Part shown: one piece after another, positions 33,367 to 42,842 of the stretch | Layout: each line of letters opens with the position of its first letter | Position numbering within the stretch: position 1 is the first letter of the stretch | From: Sporomusa ovata DSM 2662 | Lineage (GTDB): Bacteria; Bacillota; Negativicutes; Sporomusales; Sporomusaceae | DNA: 64,000 bases | Assembly: GCF_000445445.1 (NCBI RefSeq) | Contig: NZ_ASXP01000006.1 | Location: 124,001 to 188,000, forward strand | Reading direction: 5' to 3' | Made by a program: the position numbers and the translations under genes | Notes under the pieces: generated by a model | Told to the model about the DNA's origin: nothing | Seen by the model: the letters and a program-made list of their open reading frames with translations, nothing else | Databases searched by the model: none

Positions 33367-34383
33367 TTATCTACGTACCATATCCTTTGTTATTTCACTT
33401 AGACTAAAAGCACCACACATCGCCATCGTATCCTTTAATTCTTCAGCCAATTTTTCAATATAAATCTTCACGCCTTCCTTTTCACCGCCATAAACAGCTG
33501 TTACAAACGGACGACAGATTAGGACACCGTCTGCACCAAGTGCTAGTGCCTTGAAAATATCTGTACCAGAACGGATACCACCATCAACTAGAATCTTCAT
33601 CTCGCTGCCGACAGCCGCTGCAATTTCAGGAAGCACTTCCGCAGTTGACGGACACTGATCCAGCACCCTGCCGCCATGGTTAGAAACAACAATTGCTTTT
33701 GCTCCTGCTTCTTTGGCCTTCTGTGCGCCCTTTATGTTCATAATCCCTTTTACAATAAACGGAACCCCTGCAATTTCGGAAATGCGACGAAGCTCGTCAA
33801 CTGATTTCCCACCAGCCGGAGGTGTCATGTTTTTTAAGAAAGGCAGTCCGGCTGCATCTATATCCATGGCAACAGCAATAGCAGCTGCCTTATGCACCAG
33901 ATCCATTTTCTCGTTAATTGTATCCATATTCCAGGGTTTAATAGTAGGAATACCACGACCATTCACCTTAGCAATTGCCGCGGTTGCACTCTCCATGACT
34001 TTCGGATTTGTACCATCACCGGTAAACGCAGCTATTCCATTTTCCATGCAGGCAGAAACCAGAATATCATTATAAGTCATGTCGCTATATTTATCACTGT
34101 AGTGCATATTTACCGCACCAACAGGTCCCGCAAAGAACGGATATTTGAATGTTTGACCAAATAATTCCAATGTTGTATCTACTGGTCTGCTCTCACAGAG
34201 TGTATCCATATTGACACGAATCTCCTGCCATTTCTGATAATTGCGGATAGCTGTGTCTCCAACGCCTTTTGCCCCTGGTCCAGGGATGCTGTTTTTACAG
34301 ACAATACCATTGCAGACATTGCATGCCTTGCAGTAATTACCGATACAGGTGCGTGCATTTTCCAATACTTCCTTATAATTCAT
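33367..34383 (-). CDS. FMN-dependent alpha-hydroxy-acid dehydrogenase family protein
   Basis: The 338 residues form an FMN-binding TIM barrel of the LldD/glycolate oxidase family. FAGPVGAVNM, IKPWNMDTINE, PFIVKGIMN with the flavin-contacting Lys, SNHGGRVLD with the catalytic His, and ILVDGGIRSGTDIFKALALGADGVLICRPF are present. The N-terminus has extra Cys (CIGNYCKACNVCNGIVC) resembling an Fe-S or metal site, common in anaerobic members. It may oxidise lactate or another 2-hydroxy acid, passing electrons to a partner rather than oxygen. It is monocistronic. Confidence 0.85.
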   Translation of the reverse strand: MNYKEVLENARTCIGNYCKACNVCNGIVCKNSIPGPGAKGVGDTAIRNYQKWQEIRVNMDTLCESRPVDTTLELFGQTFKYPFFAGPVGAVNMHYSDKYSDMTYNDILVSACMENGIAAFTGDGTNPKVMESATAAIAKVNGRGIPTIKPWNMDTINEKMDLVHKAAAIAVAMDIDAAGLPFLKNMTPPAGGKSVDELRRISEIAGVPFIVKGIMNIKGAQKAKEAGAKAIVVSNHGGRVLDQCPSTAEVLPEIAAAVGSEMKILVDGGIRSGTDIFKALALGADGVLICRPFVTAVYGGEKEGVKIYIEKLAEELKDTMAMCGAFSLSEITKDMVRR

Positions 34384-34442
34384 AATTTTACTCCTCTTTC
34401 CTTATTTTTTAGTAATTTACATGATTAGAATTATATCATACA

Positions 34443-35834
34443 CTATCTTGCGGTTTTTCTTCTTTGCAGGAGAACTACTGACTCAATGTGGCTTGTCTGC
34501 GCAAACATATCAACAGGTTGAATCTCCTGCGCCTTATAACCTAAGTCATTCAACACAGCCAAATCCCGCGCCAGTGAAGCGGGATTGCAGGATACATAGA
34601 CAATTCGCTTGGGTTCCATGCTCACAAAGGTCTCCAGCACCTTTTGCTCGCAGCCGGCCCGGGGGGGATCGACGACGATAACATCTGGTTTGATACCTTG
34701 TTGGAACATGCGTGGCATGACAGCAACGGCATCGCCGACAATGAATTCAACGTTTGCTACCTTGTTGTTGCCGGCGTTTTGCCGGGCGTCGAGAATGGCC
34801 GGTTCGACAATCTCAATACCGTAAACCTTGGCTGCCTGCCGGGCCAGAAAGAGAGTGATGGTACCCGTACCGCAGTAAGCATCAATGACAGTTTCCGTGC
34901 CGGTTAGTCCGGCGTACTTGACGGCTTGGTTATAGAGTACCTCAGCCTGGACCGTGTTTACCTGAAAAAATGACCGGGCCGATATGGCAAAGCTGAATTC
35001 ACCGAGTTTATCGGTTATCGTGTCCTGGCCCCAGAGGGTACGGGTTTTGTGGCCCATGATAATATTAGTACGCTTGGAATTAATGTTTTGAACAATGCTG
35101 ACAAGCCCGGCTATCCTGGTTTGAAGACATTTAATGAGAGCTTGGCGCTGGGGCAGCTGCTCAGTGGCTGTTACCAGTACGACCATGACTTGGCCGGTTG
35201 CTGTGCCTACCCGCCCCAGGACGTGACGAATAACACCTTGCCCGGTACGCTCATCATAGGGTTCAATGCCAAGTTCTTGGATTGCTTTTCTGACTTCCCG
35301 GACAATGTCGTTATTGATTTGATGCTGGATAAGGCAGTTCTCGGTATTAACAATATCGTGACTTCCCTGAGAATAGCAGCCTACCACTACTTTGCCGTTT
35401 TTTCTCCCTACAGGAAATTGCATTTTATTGCGGTAATACCAGGGACTGGCCGCGCCCAGGGTAGGATGAACAAGAACCTCCGGCAGCTTAGCAATACGGG
35501 TAATCGCATCAACAACCTGCTGCCGTTTGCTATTGAGCTGTTCTTCATAGTTCAAGTGCTGCAGCTGGCAGCCACCACATTGGCTGTATATCCCGCATTC
35601 GGGGACAATCCGGTGGGGCGACGGGATTTGAACTGTTGCCAGACGGCCAATAGCATAGGTCTTTTTGATGGTAGTAATGACTGCCATTACTGTTTCTCCT
35701 GGCAAGGCACCCGGAATAAATATTGTGAAATCCTGATATCGTCCTACGCCTTCGCCACTATGTCCAAGACCGGTTATATCAATCGCATAGGTTTGTCCCT
35801 TTTCTACAGGAACTGATGAAGCTTTGTTGGCCAC
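34443..35834 (-). CDS. rlmD: 23S rRNA (uracil-5-)-methyltransferase, RlmD/RumA family
   Basis: About 463 residues. It starts with a TRAM domain (YAIDITGLGHSGEGVGRY) and a 4Fe-4S Cys set (CGIYSQCGGCQLQHL), followed by a SAM domain with IDAYCGTGTITLFLA, VVDPPRAGCE and YVSCNPASLARDL, which holds the catalytic Cys. It makes 5-methyluridine in 23S rRNA; in Firmicutes one enzyme may modify two sites (RlmCD). I chose GTG 35834 because AAAAGGTG lies just upstream; an upstream TTG at 35882 lacks one. The gene is alone. Confidence 0.85.
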   Translation of the reverse strand: MANKASSVPVEKGQTYAIDITGLGHSGEGVGRYQDFTIFIPGALPGETVMAVITTIKKTYAIGRLATVQIPSPHRIVPECGIYSQCGGCQLQHLNYEEQLNSKRQQVVDAITRIAKLPEVLVHPTLGAASPWYYRNKMQFPVGRKNGKVVVGCYSQGSHDIVNTENCLIQHQINNDIVREVRKAIQELGIEPYDERTGQGVIRHVLGRVGTATGQVMVVLVTATEQLPQRQALIKCLQTRIAGLVSIVQNINSKRTNIIMGHKTRTLWGQDTITDKLGEFSFAISARSFFQVNTVQAEVLYNQAVKYAGLTGTETVIDAYCGTGTITLFLARQAAKVYGIEIVEPAILDARQNAGNNKVANVEFIVGDAVAVMPRMFQQGIKPDVIVVDPPRAGCEQKVLETFVSMEPKRIVYVSCNPASLARDLAVLNDLGYKAQEIQPVDMFAQTSHIESVVLLQRRKTAR

Positions 35835-35914
35835 GAATGTCACCTTTTCTTTTAAAATATCCACCGCAAGTAATTGTTGCAACCGCAGTTCACAATAACT
35901 GTCAGAATAGCAAC

Positions 35915-35938
35915 AGAGGGCGGAAATGTCCGCCCTCT
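35915..35938. terminator. GC-rich terminator downstream of the Lon-like gene
   Basis: AGAGGGCGGA-AATG-TCCGCCCTCT, a perfect 10-bp stem with a 4-nt loop, just past the leftward Lon-like stop codon. Confidence 0.8.
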
Positions 35939-35948
35939 TTGCTTACTC

Positions 35949-38354
35949 TTACTTATCCTCAGAAGCTTTGGCTAACTTAATCAGGGTATCTGTATATTCT
36001 TTGAGTTTTTTGCTAACTCGGGCGTTGACCGTATCTTGTGGATAGGTTCCATCAGGATTGGGATCACCGGCAGGTGTACCTGTCAGGACTTCAATCCCCT
36101 GGTCAATGGTTGCAACCGGGTAGATATGAAATTTGCCTTGCCGCACCGCCTCAATGACCTCGTCATTTAATGCCAGATTACTGACATTTTGATGGGGAAT
36201 CATTACCCCTTGTCTGCCTGTCAGACCTTTTAGCTTGCACACCGAGAAAAAGCCTTCAATTTTTTCGGTGGCACCGCCGATAGGCTGAATCTCACCTTTT
36301 TGATTAACTGACCCGGTAACAGCTATATCTTGTTTGATCGGCAAGCCCGCTAAGCTGGATAATATGGCATATAGTTCTGTACTTGATGCGCTATCGCCAT
36401 CAACACCGTCATATAGCTGCTCAAAAGTCAGGCTGGCGGTCAGGGTCAGCGGATGTTTCTGCGCGTATTTCTGACCAAGATAACCGCTTAGGATAAGCAC
36501 GCCTTTGGTATGGCTGGTACCGCTGATCTTAGTTTCACGCTCAATGTTAACAACACCGCTTTTGCCAAGATAGGTATTGGCTGTTATGCGGGAGGGTTTA
36601 CCAAACATGTACTCGCCCACAGACAGTACCGCCAAGCCATTGACTTGGCCGATCTTTTCACCCTCGGTGTCAATCAGGATATGTCCCTCGGCAAACATTT
36701 CCTGCAGCCGGTCTTCATATTTATTAGCGCGATAGCGCTTTTCTTCGATGGTTTTTTTGATGTGCGCAGCGGTAACTATCTGGCTGTTATCCATTGTAGC
36801 CCAGACATCGGCTTCGCACAGTAACTCAACAACGTCATTAAAGCGGGTAGTCAGCTTGGTTTGTGTGCCGGTCAGGCGTGAACTGTATTCAACAACCCTG
36901 GCGACTGCTGCCTTGTCAAAATGCTTGAGTTTTTCCCGGCTGACAGTAGAGCTGATAAAGCCAGCTAATTTTTGAATGTTGCCCGCGTTATTCTCCATAA
37001 CTACGTCAAAATCGGCATGCGCTTTGAATAGTTTGCGGAAATCCTCATCATAGTTGTATAAAAGCTGATATATATTGGGATTGCCAATCAGAACTACTTT
37101 AATATCAATGGGAATGGGCTCTGGTTTTAGTGAGGCCATAGCCAATACGCCATATTGCTCGCCCAGATTCTCAATTTGTAGTTTTTTAGTCTTAAGTACC
37201 CGTTTCAAAGCTTCCCAGGCGCCGACATTTGTTAATACATCACGGGCATTTAAGATCAAATAGCCGCCATTAGCCTTGTGCAACGCTCCAGGTTTAATCA
37301 TGGTGTAGTTGGTACTAACCACTCCCATATGATTTTCATACTCAGCCCGACCTACTAAATTATAATAGGTAGGATTAATTTCCACGACAACAGGGGCTCC
37401 CTTGGTCTCGCGGTGGTCTACCAGCAGATTGACGTTATATTTGTCTTTAGCATCTGGTACCGGGCGTTTGAGCAAGGCCAGCGGGTTGTTATCCTCTTCC
37501 TGTTGAGGTTTAAACTCGTTAATATTTTTGGATACATCCTGCTTGATGGCCTCCAGGTAATCAACAACCGTTTTATGGCCGTCATATTTTTCTTTAAGCT
37601 CATCAATTAAATGTCCGGCAGCAAATAAGCCAATTTTGATATCAAGCTGCTTTAATTCTTCACGCGTCGCCCGTTCCAGCAGTTGAATACGCCGAACAAC
37701 TTCCATGCCTTTTTCATGAACAGCAAATAAATTTTTCTCAATCGCGTCACGCTGTTCTTTAGCCAGCTGCTGAAAATCCTCAGGGGCTAAGGTCTTGCCA
37801 TCCATCATGGGCAACCCGACAAAACCGGTAGAACTCCATTGGGGCGAAATTCCCTGAGTTTCGGCATATTGCGTGAATTCTTCCACCATAACAGCTCGCT
37901 GCTCCTGGTATTGTTTTACCAATCCGGCTTTGGCCTGTTCATAGTCTTCACTGCTAAATACTTTGGGAATATCTGTTTTCAGGTCTTCGATAAGTTCTTG
38001 CATATCTTGCTTGAAAATATACCCCATACCTGAAGGCAATGCTAAGGCAATAGGCTGTCCGGGACTCTCTAAATTATTTACATAACACCAGTCATAGGGA
38101 CGTTCCTGTGTGCTAGCAACTTTTTTCACCGCTGCTTCCGCGTAAGTAATTTTTCCCGTACCGACTAAACCGGACATAAAGATATTATAACCGGGATTTT
38201 TGGTAAAAAGGCCAAATTCAACTGCCTTTACGGCTCGCTCCTGACCAATCATGACTTCCAGCGGCGGCACAGTTTCCGTTGTATCAAAAGTAAAAGCCGT
38301 TTCATCACAGTTAAAGCGGAGTTTTTCGACTGGCAATTCCTGACTTATGGCCAT
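35949..38354 (-). CDS. Lon-like ATP-dependent protease (AAA_32 / Lon_C)
   Basis: The 801-residue protein has an AAA_32-type ATPase in the N-terminal two thirds. Walker A is SGLVGTGKITYA, with Ile at the usual Thr/Ser position, and the sensor part starts near KANGGYLILNARD. A Lon-type serine protease domain lies at the C-terminus, with the catalytic Ser in GDSASSTE and Lys in GGATEKIEG. There is no LON substrate domain, which marks this as the LonB-like group found in many Firmicutes. It degrades damaged cytoplasmic proteins. It is monocistronic, with a terminator behind it. Confidence 0.88.
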   Translation of the reverse strand: MAISQELPVEKLRFNCDETAFTFDTTETVPPLEVMIGQERAVKAVEFGLFTKNPGYNIFMSGLVGTGKITYAEAAVKKVASTQERPYDWCYVNNLESPGQPIALALPSGMGYIFKQDMQELIEDLKTDIPKVFSSEDYEQAKAGLVKQYQEQRAVMVEEFTQYAETQGISPQWSSTGFVGLPMMDGKTLAPEDFQQLAKEQRDAIEKNLFAVHEKGMEVVRRIQLLERATREELKQLDIKIGLFAAGHLIDELKEKYDGHKTVVDYLEAIKQDVSKNINEFKPQQEEDNNPLALLKRPVPDAKDKYNVNLLVDHRETKGAPVVVEINPTYYNLVGRAEYENHMGVVSTNYTMIKPGALHKANGGYLILNARDVLTNVGAWEALKRVLKTKKLQIENLGEQYGVLAMASLKPEPIPIDIKVVLIGNPNIYQLLYNYDEDFRKLFKAHADFDVVMENNAGNIQKLAGFISSTVSREKLKHFDKAAVARVVEYSSRLTGTQTKLTTRFNDVVELLCEADVWATMDNSQIVTAAHIKKTIEEKRYRANKYEDRLQEMFAEGHILIDTEGEKIGQVNGLAVLSVGEYMFGKPSRITANTYLGKSGVVNIERETKISGTSHTKGVLILSGYLGQKYAQKHPLTLTASLTFEQLYDGVDGDSASSTELYAILSSLAGLPIKQDIAVTGSVNQKGEIQPIGGATEKIEGFFSVCKLKGLTGRQGVMIPHQNVSNLALNDEVIEAVRQGKFHIYPVATIDQGIEVLTGTPAGDPNPDGTYPQDTVNARVSKKLKEYTDTLIKLAKASEDK

Positions 38355-38445
38355 GAAAAGAAGTCCTCCCTTGTTTTCATCTTCCTACACATTTATGTAG
38401 ATTTTTCCACATAAATGCATTCTACTTTCGATTGAAAAAATCCTG

Positions 38446-39120
38446 CTACACTAAGGGCACTCCCAATACCATCATTACTATTTTACTGGTATTGATGAAA
38501 GAGTGAGCCGTAATTGAAGTTAGTAGTGACCCTGTCCAAAAATAAAGTAAGGCAAAACCAATGCCCACAATAATCATTTCCACAAGCCAATAGGCATTGA
38601 AATGAAAAAGAGCAAAAATAGCGGCACTGGCTACTGCCCCGCCCCATAATCCCCACTTATCTTTAAGCGGCAAAAAGGTAAACATCCGATACAGTATTTC
38701 TTCGGTCACCGGGGCAGCAACACCTGCCAAAAATAATGGCACAATAAGTTGCTGCCAGGACAATGCTGCTTGTACCTGCGCTACTATCGGGTGCTGGGTC
38801 GGTGACACTAACAGCGTTGTGGTATATAGCCGTTCGCTGTACAGGCTGATAAAGAGGAGCGCTGCACCGCCTGCCAGTCCTTTTAGCACATTTCGCCCCC
38901 AGTTATTTAGCGAAAATCCCAGCTGTGTCAGGTCACCCTTAGTATGACGAACTGTCCATAATACCAGCACTACGACTAGCATGCGGTCTGTCATTTCAAT
39001 AACAAATGAACTGGCATCAAAAAATAGCGGATAGACTAGTCGCACAATAAAAATTCCAACTGCCAGACGCAAAATGTGAACAGATAGTACGGCGCGTAAA
39101 TTCCAGGTGGCTTTTAGCAT
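38446..39120 (-). CDS. CPBP-family intramembrane metalloprotease
   Basis: About 224 residues with six or more membrane helices. The Abi/CPBP motifs are TEEILYRMF (motif 1, Glu-Glu and Arg), AIFALFHFNAYW (motif 2 His) and SITAHSFINT (motif 3 His-Asn). The family includes prenyl-protein peptidases and bacteriocin immunity proteins; the substrate here is unknown. I used ATG 39120 with AGAGGT about 7 nt upstream. It reads in the same direction as gatB but is separated by gatB's terminator, so it is a separate unit. Confidence 0.85.
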   Translation of the reverse strand: MLKATWNLRAVLSVHILRLAVGIFIVRLVYPLFFDASSFVIEMTDRMLVVVLVLWTVRHTKGDLTQLGFSLNNWGRNVLKGLAGGAALLFISLYSERLYTTTLLVSPTQHPIVAQVQAALSWQQLIVPLFLAGVAAPVTEEILYRMFTFLPLKDKWGLWGGAVASAAIFALFHFNAYWLVEMIIVGIGFALLYFWTGSLLTSITAHSFINTSKIVMMVLGVPLV

Positions 39121-39192
39121 ATTGTCAACCTCTTTTTTTAGGTACATCAATACCATTATATGCGCTCCTACCAGCTTTCATACCATACAAAA

Positions 39193-39218
39193 ACAGGGCG
39201 CGAAAATCCGCGCCCTGT
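39193..39218 (-). terminator. Terminator at the end of the gatCAB operon
   Basis: ACAGGGCGCG-AAAATC-CGCGCCCTGT, then (minus strand) TTTTTGT. It lies 20 bp past the gatB stop. Confidence 0.88.
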
Positions 39219-39237
39219 CTGGAAATTTATGCAACTA

Positions 39238-40680
39238 TTAGAGTAAAGCTAACCGCTCTTTTAATAATTTGTTGACAAGTTCGGGGTTGGCCCGGCCTTT
39301 GCTTTGCTTCATAACCTGACCAACCAGGAAGCCAATCGCTTTTTCTTTGCCTGCTTTAAAGTCGGCTACCGATTGCGGATTGGCGGCAATAGCACCGTCT
39401 ACAATGGCAACAATTGCCCCTTCGTCACTAATTTGAACAAGGCCCTGTTCTTTAACAATGGCCTCCGCATCTTTGCCACTATCCCACATGCCTTCAAATA
39501 CTGTTTTCGCAATCTTGCCGGAGATGGTTCCTTTGGCAATAAGCCCAACAAGTCCGGCTAGCTGCGTTGGCGTAACCGGGCACTCCTCAACTGATTTATT
39601 GGCAGCATTCAAATGCTTGGAGACCTCACCCATTAGCCAGTTAGCAGCCGTTTTGGCATCAGCCCCTGCCTTAACGGTAGCGTCATAGTAGTCAGCCATT
39701 GCCCGGCTGGCGATGATGGTTTCAGCATCATAAGCCGACAAACCATACTCTGCCATAAACCTTGCCTTGCGGGCATCAGGCATTTCAGGTAAGTTAGCCC
39801 GGATGCTCTCTACCTTGGCCGGGTCAACCACAATGGGAACAAGTTCTGGTTCAGGAAAATAACGGTAGTCATGTGCTTGTTCTTTGCTGCGCATGGATAA
39901 TGTTACGCCCTTGCCTTCATCCCAGGAGCGGGTTTCCTGAATAATATGACCGCCTTCTCCCAGCACTTCTGTCTGGCGTTCTACTTCGTACTCAAGGCCA
40001 CGCTGCACAGAGCGGAAGGAATTTAGGTTTTTCAGCTCGGCTTTCGTGCCGAAAGTCTCGGTCCCCGCCGGGCGAAGGGAGATATTGGCATCACAGCGCA
40101 AACTTCCTTCTTCCATCTTGCAGTCAGACACATCAATATATTGCAAAATGCTCTTCATTTTTTCCAGATAGGCTTTAGCCTCTTCAGGCGACCGGAGATC
40201 AGGCTCAGACACGATTTCAATGAGTGGTACACCGGTACGGTTGTAATCTACCAAAGCGTACTCACTATTGCTGATAGTGCCTGAATGTACTAGTTTACCG
40301 GCATCCTCTTCCATATGAACGCGAGTAATGCCAATGCGTTTGGTTTCGCCATTGACTTCAATATCCAGGTAGCCATCAACAGCAATAGGCAGATCATATT
40401 GCGAGGTTTGGTAGTTCTTCGGCAAGTCAGGGTAATAGTAATTTTTGCGGTCAAATTTACTGAACGGTAAGATTTTGCAGTTAAGGGCGAGTCCTGCGCG
40501 GACGGCAAACTCTACTACTTTTTCATTAATGACCGGCAGTACCCCGGGAAGTCCCAGACAGACCGGACACACATTGGTGTTTTGGTCTGAACCGAATTTG
40601 GTGCTGCAACCACAGAATATTTTCGATTTAGTTTTCAGTTCTGAATGGACCTCAAGTCCAATGACTGTCTCATAGTTCAT
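39238..40680 (-). CDS. gatB: Aspartyl/glutamyl-tRNA(Asn/Gln) amidotransferase subunit B
   Basis: The 480-residue protein has the GatB cradle (YETVIGLEVHSELKTKSKIFCGC, CPVCLGLPGVLPV, YYYPDLPKNYQTSQYD) and the C-terminal YqeY-like tail ending in VNKLLKERL. Cys pairs CGCS and CPVC form the zinc knuckle. It phosphorylates Glu or Asp on mischarged tRNA and accepts ammonia from GatA. It follows gatA with a 3-nt gap and ends the operon before a terminator. Confidence 0.97.
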   Translation of the reverse strand: MNYETVIGLEVHSELKTKSKIFCGCSTKFGSDQNTNVCPVCLGLPGVLPVINEKVVEFAVRAGLALNCKILPFSKFDRKNYYYPDLPKNYQTSQYDLPIAVDGYLDIEVNGETKRIGITRVHMEEDAGKLVHSGTISNSEYALVDYNRTGVPLIEIVSEPDLRSPEEAKAYLEKMKSILQYIDVSDCKMEEGSLRCDANISLRPAGTETFGTKAELKNLNSFRSVQRGLEYEVERQTEVLGEGGHIIQETRSWDEGKGVTLSMRSKEQAHDYRYFPEPELVPIVVDPAKVESIRANLPEMPDARKARFMAEYGLSAYDAETIIASRAMADYYDATVKAGADAKTAANWLMGEVSKHLNAANKSVEECPVTPTQLAGLVGLIAKGTISGKIAKTVFEGMWDSGKDAEAIVKEQGLVQISDEGAIVAIVDGAIAANPQSVADFKAGKEKAIGFLVGQVMKQSKGRANPELVNKLLKERLALL

Positions 40681-40683
40681 AGC

Positions 40684-42144
40684 TTAAACCTCCCCCAGCG
40701 GCGCAAAACGCGTATGATAATCATTAGCCTGTTCGAAGGCATAAGCTGCCTGAATAATGGTAGCTTCGGCCAGCGGTTTGCCAATAATCTGCATACCAAC
40801 AGGCAAACCCGCTACAAAACCACAAGGGATGGATATCCCAGGCAGACCAGCCAGGTTAATGGGAATGGTGCAGATATCCTGCAAATACATGGCCAGCGGA
40901 TCACTGAGTTCGCCGATTTTGAAAGCCGTTGTCGGCGCTGTTGGCGTAATAAGTATATCAACTTCGGCAAAGGCTTTATCAAAGTCCTGTTTGACTAAGG
41001 TCCGTACTTGCAGTGCTTTGAGATAGTAAGCATCATAATAGCCTGAGCTCAAAGCATAGGTGCCCAGCATGATGCGGCGTTTGACCTCAGGGCCAAAGCC
41101 CTCACTGCGGGTCTTTTTGTACATCTCAATAATATCATTACCTGGCGCACGATGGCCAAAACCTACGCCATCATAGCGGGCCAGGTTGGAGCTGGCTTCT
41201 GCCGGAGCAATGAGGTAATAGGCCGGCAGGGCATACTCGGTGTGTGGCAGGGAAACTTCCTTAACTTCAGCGCCCATAGCGGTTAGCTGGTCAATAGCCT
41301 GTTTGATGGCGGCGGCAACTTCCGGCTGAATACCAGCGCCGAAATATTCTTTGGGCAAACCAATTTTCAGCCCCTTAACATCCTGTACCAATGCTTTGGT
41401 ATAGTCAGGCGTCTCGACATTAATCGAAGTAGAATCTTTGGCATCATACCCGGCAATCGCGTTAAGCACAAGGGCACTGTCAGTCACATCCCGGGTAATG
41501 GGGCCAAGTTGATCCAGTGACGAAGCATACGCGACCAGGCCGTAGCGGGATACACGGCCATAGGTTGGCTTGAGACCGACACTGCCGCAGTAGGCAGCCG
41601 GCTGACGGATAGAACCGCCGGTGTCTGAGCCAAGCGCCCAGATAGCCTGGCCTGCCGCCACTGACGCGGCCGAACCGCCGCTTGAGCCGCCAGGCACCCG
41701 CTCAGTGTCCCAGGGGTTGTGAGTAACAAAAAAGCCCGAATTCTCGGTAGAGCCGCCCATGGCAAATTCATCACAATTGACTTTGCCTGTCAGGACAGCA
41801 TCCTGGGCCGTCAGCTTGTCTACCACAGTAGCATTATAAGGCGGGACAAAGTTAGCCAAAATTTTGGATGCACAGGTAGTCTTAATACCTTTGGTGCAAA
41901 TATTATCTTTCAAAGCTCCAGGAATACCGGCCAGCGGTGCAATGGCTTCACCACGCATGATTTTGGCATCAACGGCGGCTGCCTGAGCCAGCGCTTGCTC
42001 TCTGGTCTCGGTTATGTAGGAACGTATCTGGGGTTCGACAGCGTCTGTCCGGGCAAATACGGACTTTGCCAGTTCGACGGCTGATATGTCTTTTTTAACA
42101 AGCATGCCATGTAGGGCATGCACAGTGTGTTTAAACAATTCCAC
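40684..42144 (-). CDS. gatA: Aspartyl/glutamyl-tRNA(Asn/Gln) amidotransferase subunit A
   Basis: About 486 residues of the amidase-signature family: catalytic Lys in GALKDNI, GGSSGGSAASVAAGQAIWALGSDTGGS with both catalytic Ser, and KPTYGRVSRYG. It releases ammonia from glutamine for transamidation of mischarged tRNA. I chose GTG 42144 because GGAGGTTG lies 5 nt upstream and would otherwise fall inside the gene. It is packed between gatC and gatB. Confidence 0.96.
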   Translation of the reverse strand: MELFKHTVHALHGMLVKKDISAVELAKSVFARTDAVEPQIRSYITETREQALAQAAAVDAKIMRGEAIAPLAGIPGALKDNICTKGIKTTCASKILANFVPPYNATVVDKLTAQDAVLTGKVNCDEFAMGGSTENSGFFVTHNPWDTERVPGGSSGGSAASVAAGQAIWALGSDTGGSIRQPAAYCGSVGLKPTYGRVSRYGLVAYASSLDQLGPITRDVTDSALVLNAIAGYDAKDSTSINVETPDYTKALVQDVKGLKIGLPKEYFGAGIQPEVAAAIKQAIDQLTAMGAEVKEVSLPHTEYALPAYYLIAPAEASSNLARYDGVGFGHRAPGNDIIEMYKKTRSEGFGPEVKRRIMLGTYALSSGYYDAYYLKALQVRTLVKQDFDKAFAEVDILITPTAPTTAFKIGELSDPLAMYLQDICTIPINLAGLPGISIPCGFVAGLPVGMQIIGKPLAEATIIQAAYAFEQANDYHTRFAPLGEV

Positions 42145-42163
42145 GGTATCAACCTCCAATCGC

Positions 42164-42454
42164 TTAGCCTTCCATTACTTTCGGTACCTTGAAATAGCCG
42201 TCTTCTGCCTCTGGTGCATTAGACAGGGCTAGTTCCTGCGGCAAAGAGGGTTTAACCTCATCAGGCCGCATTACGTTTTTCAGTTGCAAAACGTGAGCTG
42301 TAGGCTCAATGCCTGTTGTATCAAGCTTATTGAGGACATCAACGTATTCTAAGATGGCGTTGAGCTGACCGGAATAAGCCTCTAATTCCTCGGCAGTCAT
42401 CTCCAGACGTGACAACAGGGCCACGTTTTCAACATCTTGGCGGTTTATTTTCAT
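42164..42454 (-). CDS. gatC: Aspartyl/glutamyl-tRNA(Asn/Gln) amidotransferase subunit C
   Basis: The 96-residue protein is typical GatC: VENVALLSRLEMTAEEL, ILEYVDVLNKLDTTGIEPTAHVL and RPDEVKPSL. It stabilises GatA against GatB. It is the first gene of the gatCAB unit, 20 bp before gatA, with AGGAAGGTG as ribosome binding site. Confidence 0.96.
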   Translation of the reverse strand: MKINRQDVENVALLSRLEMTAEELEAYSGQLNAILEYVDVLNKLDTTGIEPTAHVLQLKNVMRPDEVKPSLPQELALSNAPEAEDGYFKVPKVMEG

Positions 42455-42634
42455 AATCTCACCTTCCTAAAAGTAAAATGTGCCAATATTTTCAATAACA
42501 GATATTATATCATGCCTCAGGCTTTTGTACCAGCGCCAAAAACTTGTACTATATTATACCACACATTAGACACCTCACTCTATGATCTACCAGCAATAGG
42601 TAACAACGCTTTTGTTGGCACACCTCCAAAAGCT

Positions 42635-42722
42635 GAAAAACCGGGCGATATTCCTAAAATCCGTAAACTCGCTACGCTCAAACAGTACAGATTTTTTAAC
42701 GGAATACCACCCGGCTTTTCTC
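42635..42722. terminator. Large nested hairpin between ligA and gatC
   Basis: An outer arm AAAACCGGG..GATATTCC and an inner arm AAAATC.GTA find their complements TAC.GATTTT and GGAATACC..CCCGG.TTTT on the other side. This makes an imperfect stem of about 85 nt. It lies past the ligA stop (leftward), so it may end that transcript. A nearby CCGGCAAAGGCCGGGG element (about 42739) recurs near 50170. No gene is seen in 42455-42842. Confidence 0.45.
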
Positions 42723-42842
42723 CTACGGAACGCTTTTTCCGGCAAAGGCCGGGGATTATGGGAATAACGGGGGTTGCCAGGGTACTACTTTATGGGGCAC
42801 AATTCCCTTAAGACCTCCACGACTTCCCAAATTTATACTTTT

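Noticed and set aside
35049..35816. Long 255-codon plus-strand frame inside the rRNA methyltransferase gene
   Set aside because: It is a shadow of the rlmD gene on the other strand, without a ribosome binding site or recognisable motif.
42437..42811. 124-codon frame between gatC and ligA
   Set aside because: It reads through a large hairpin and a repeated CCGGCAAAGG element with no start signal.
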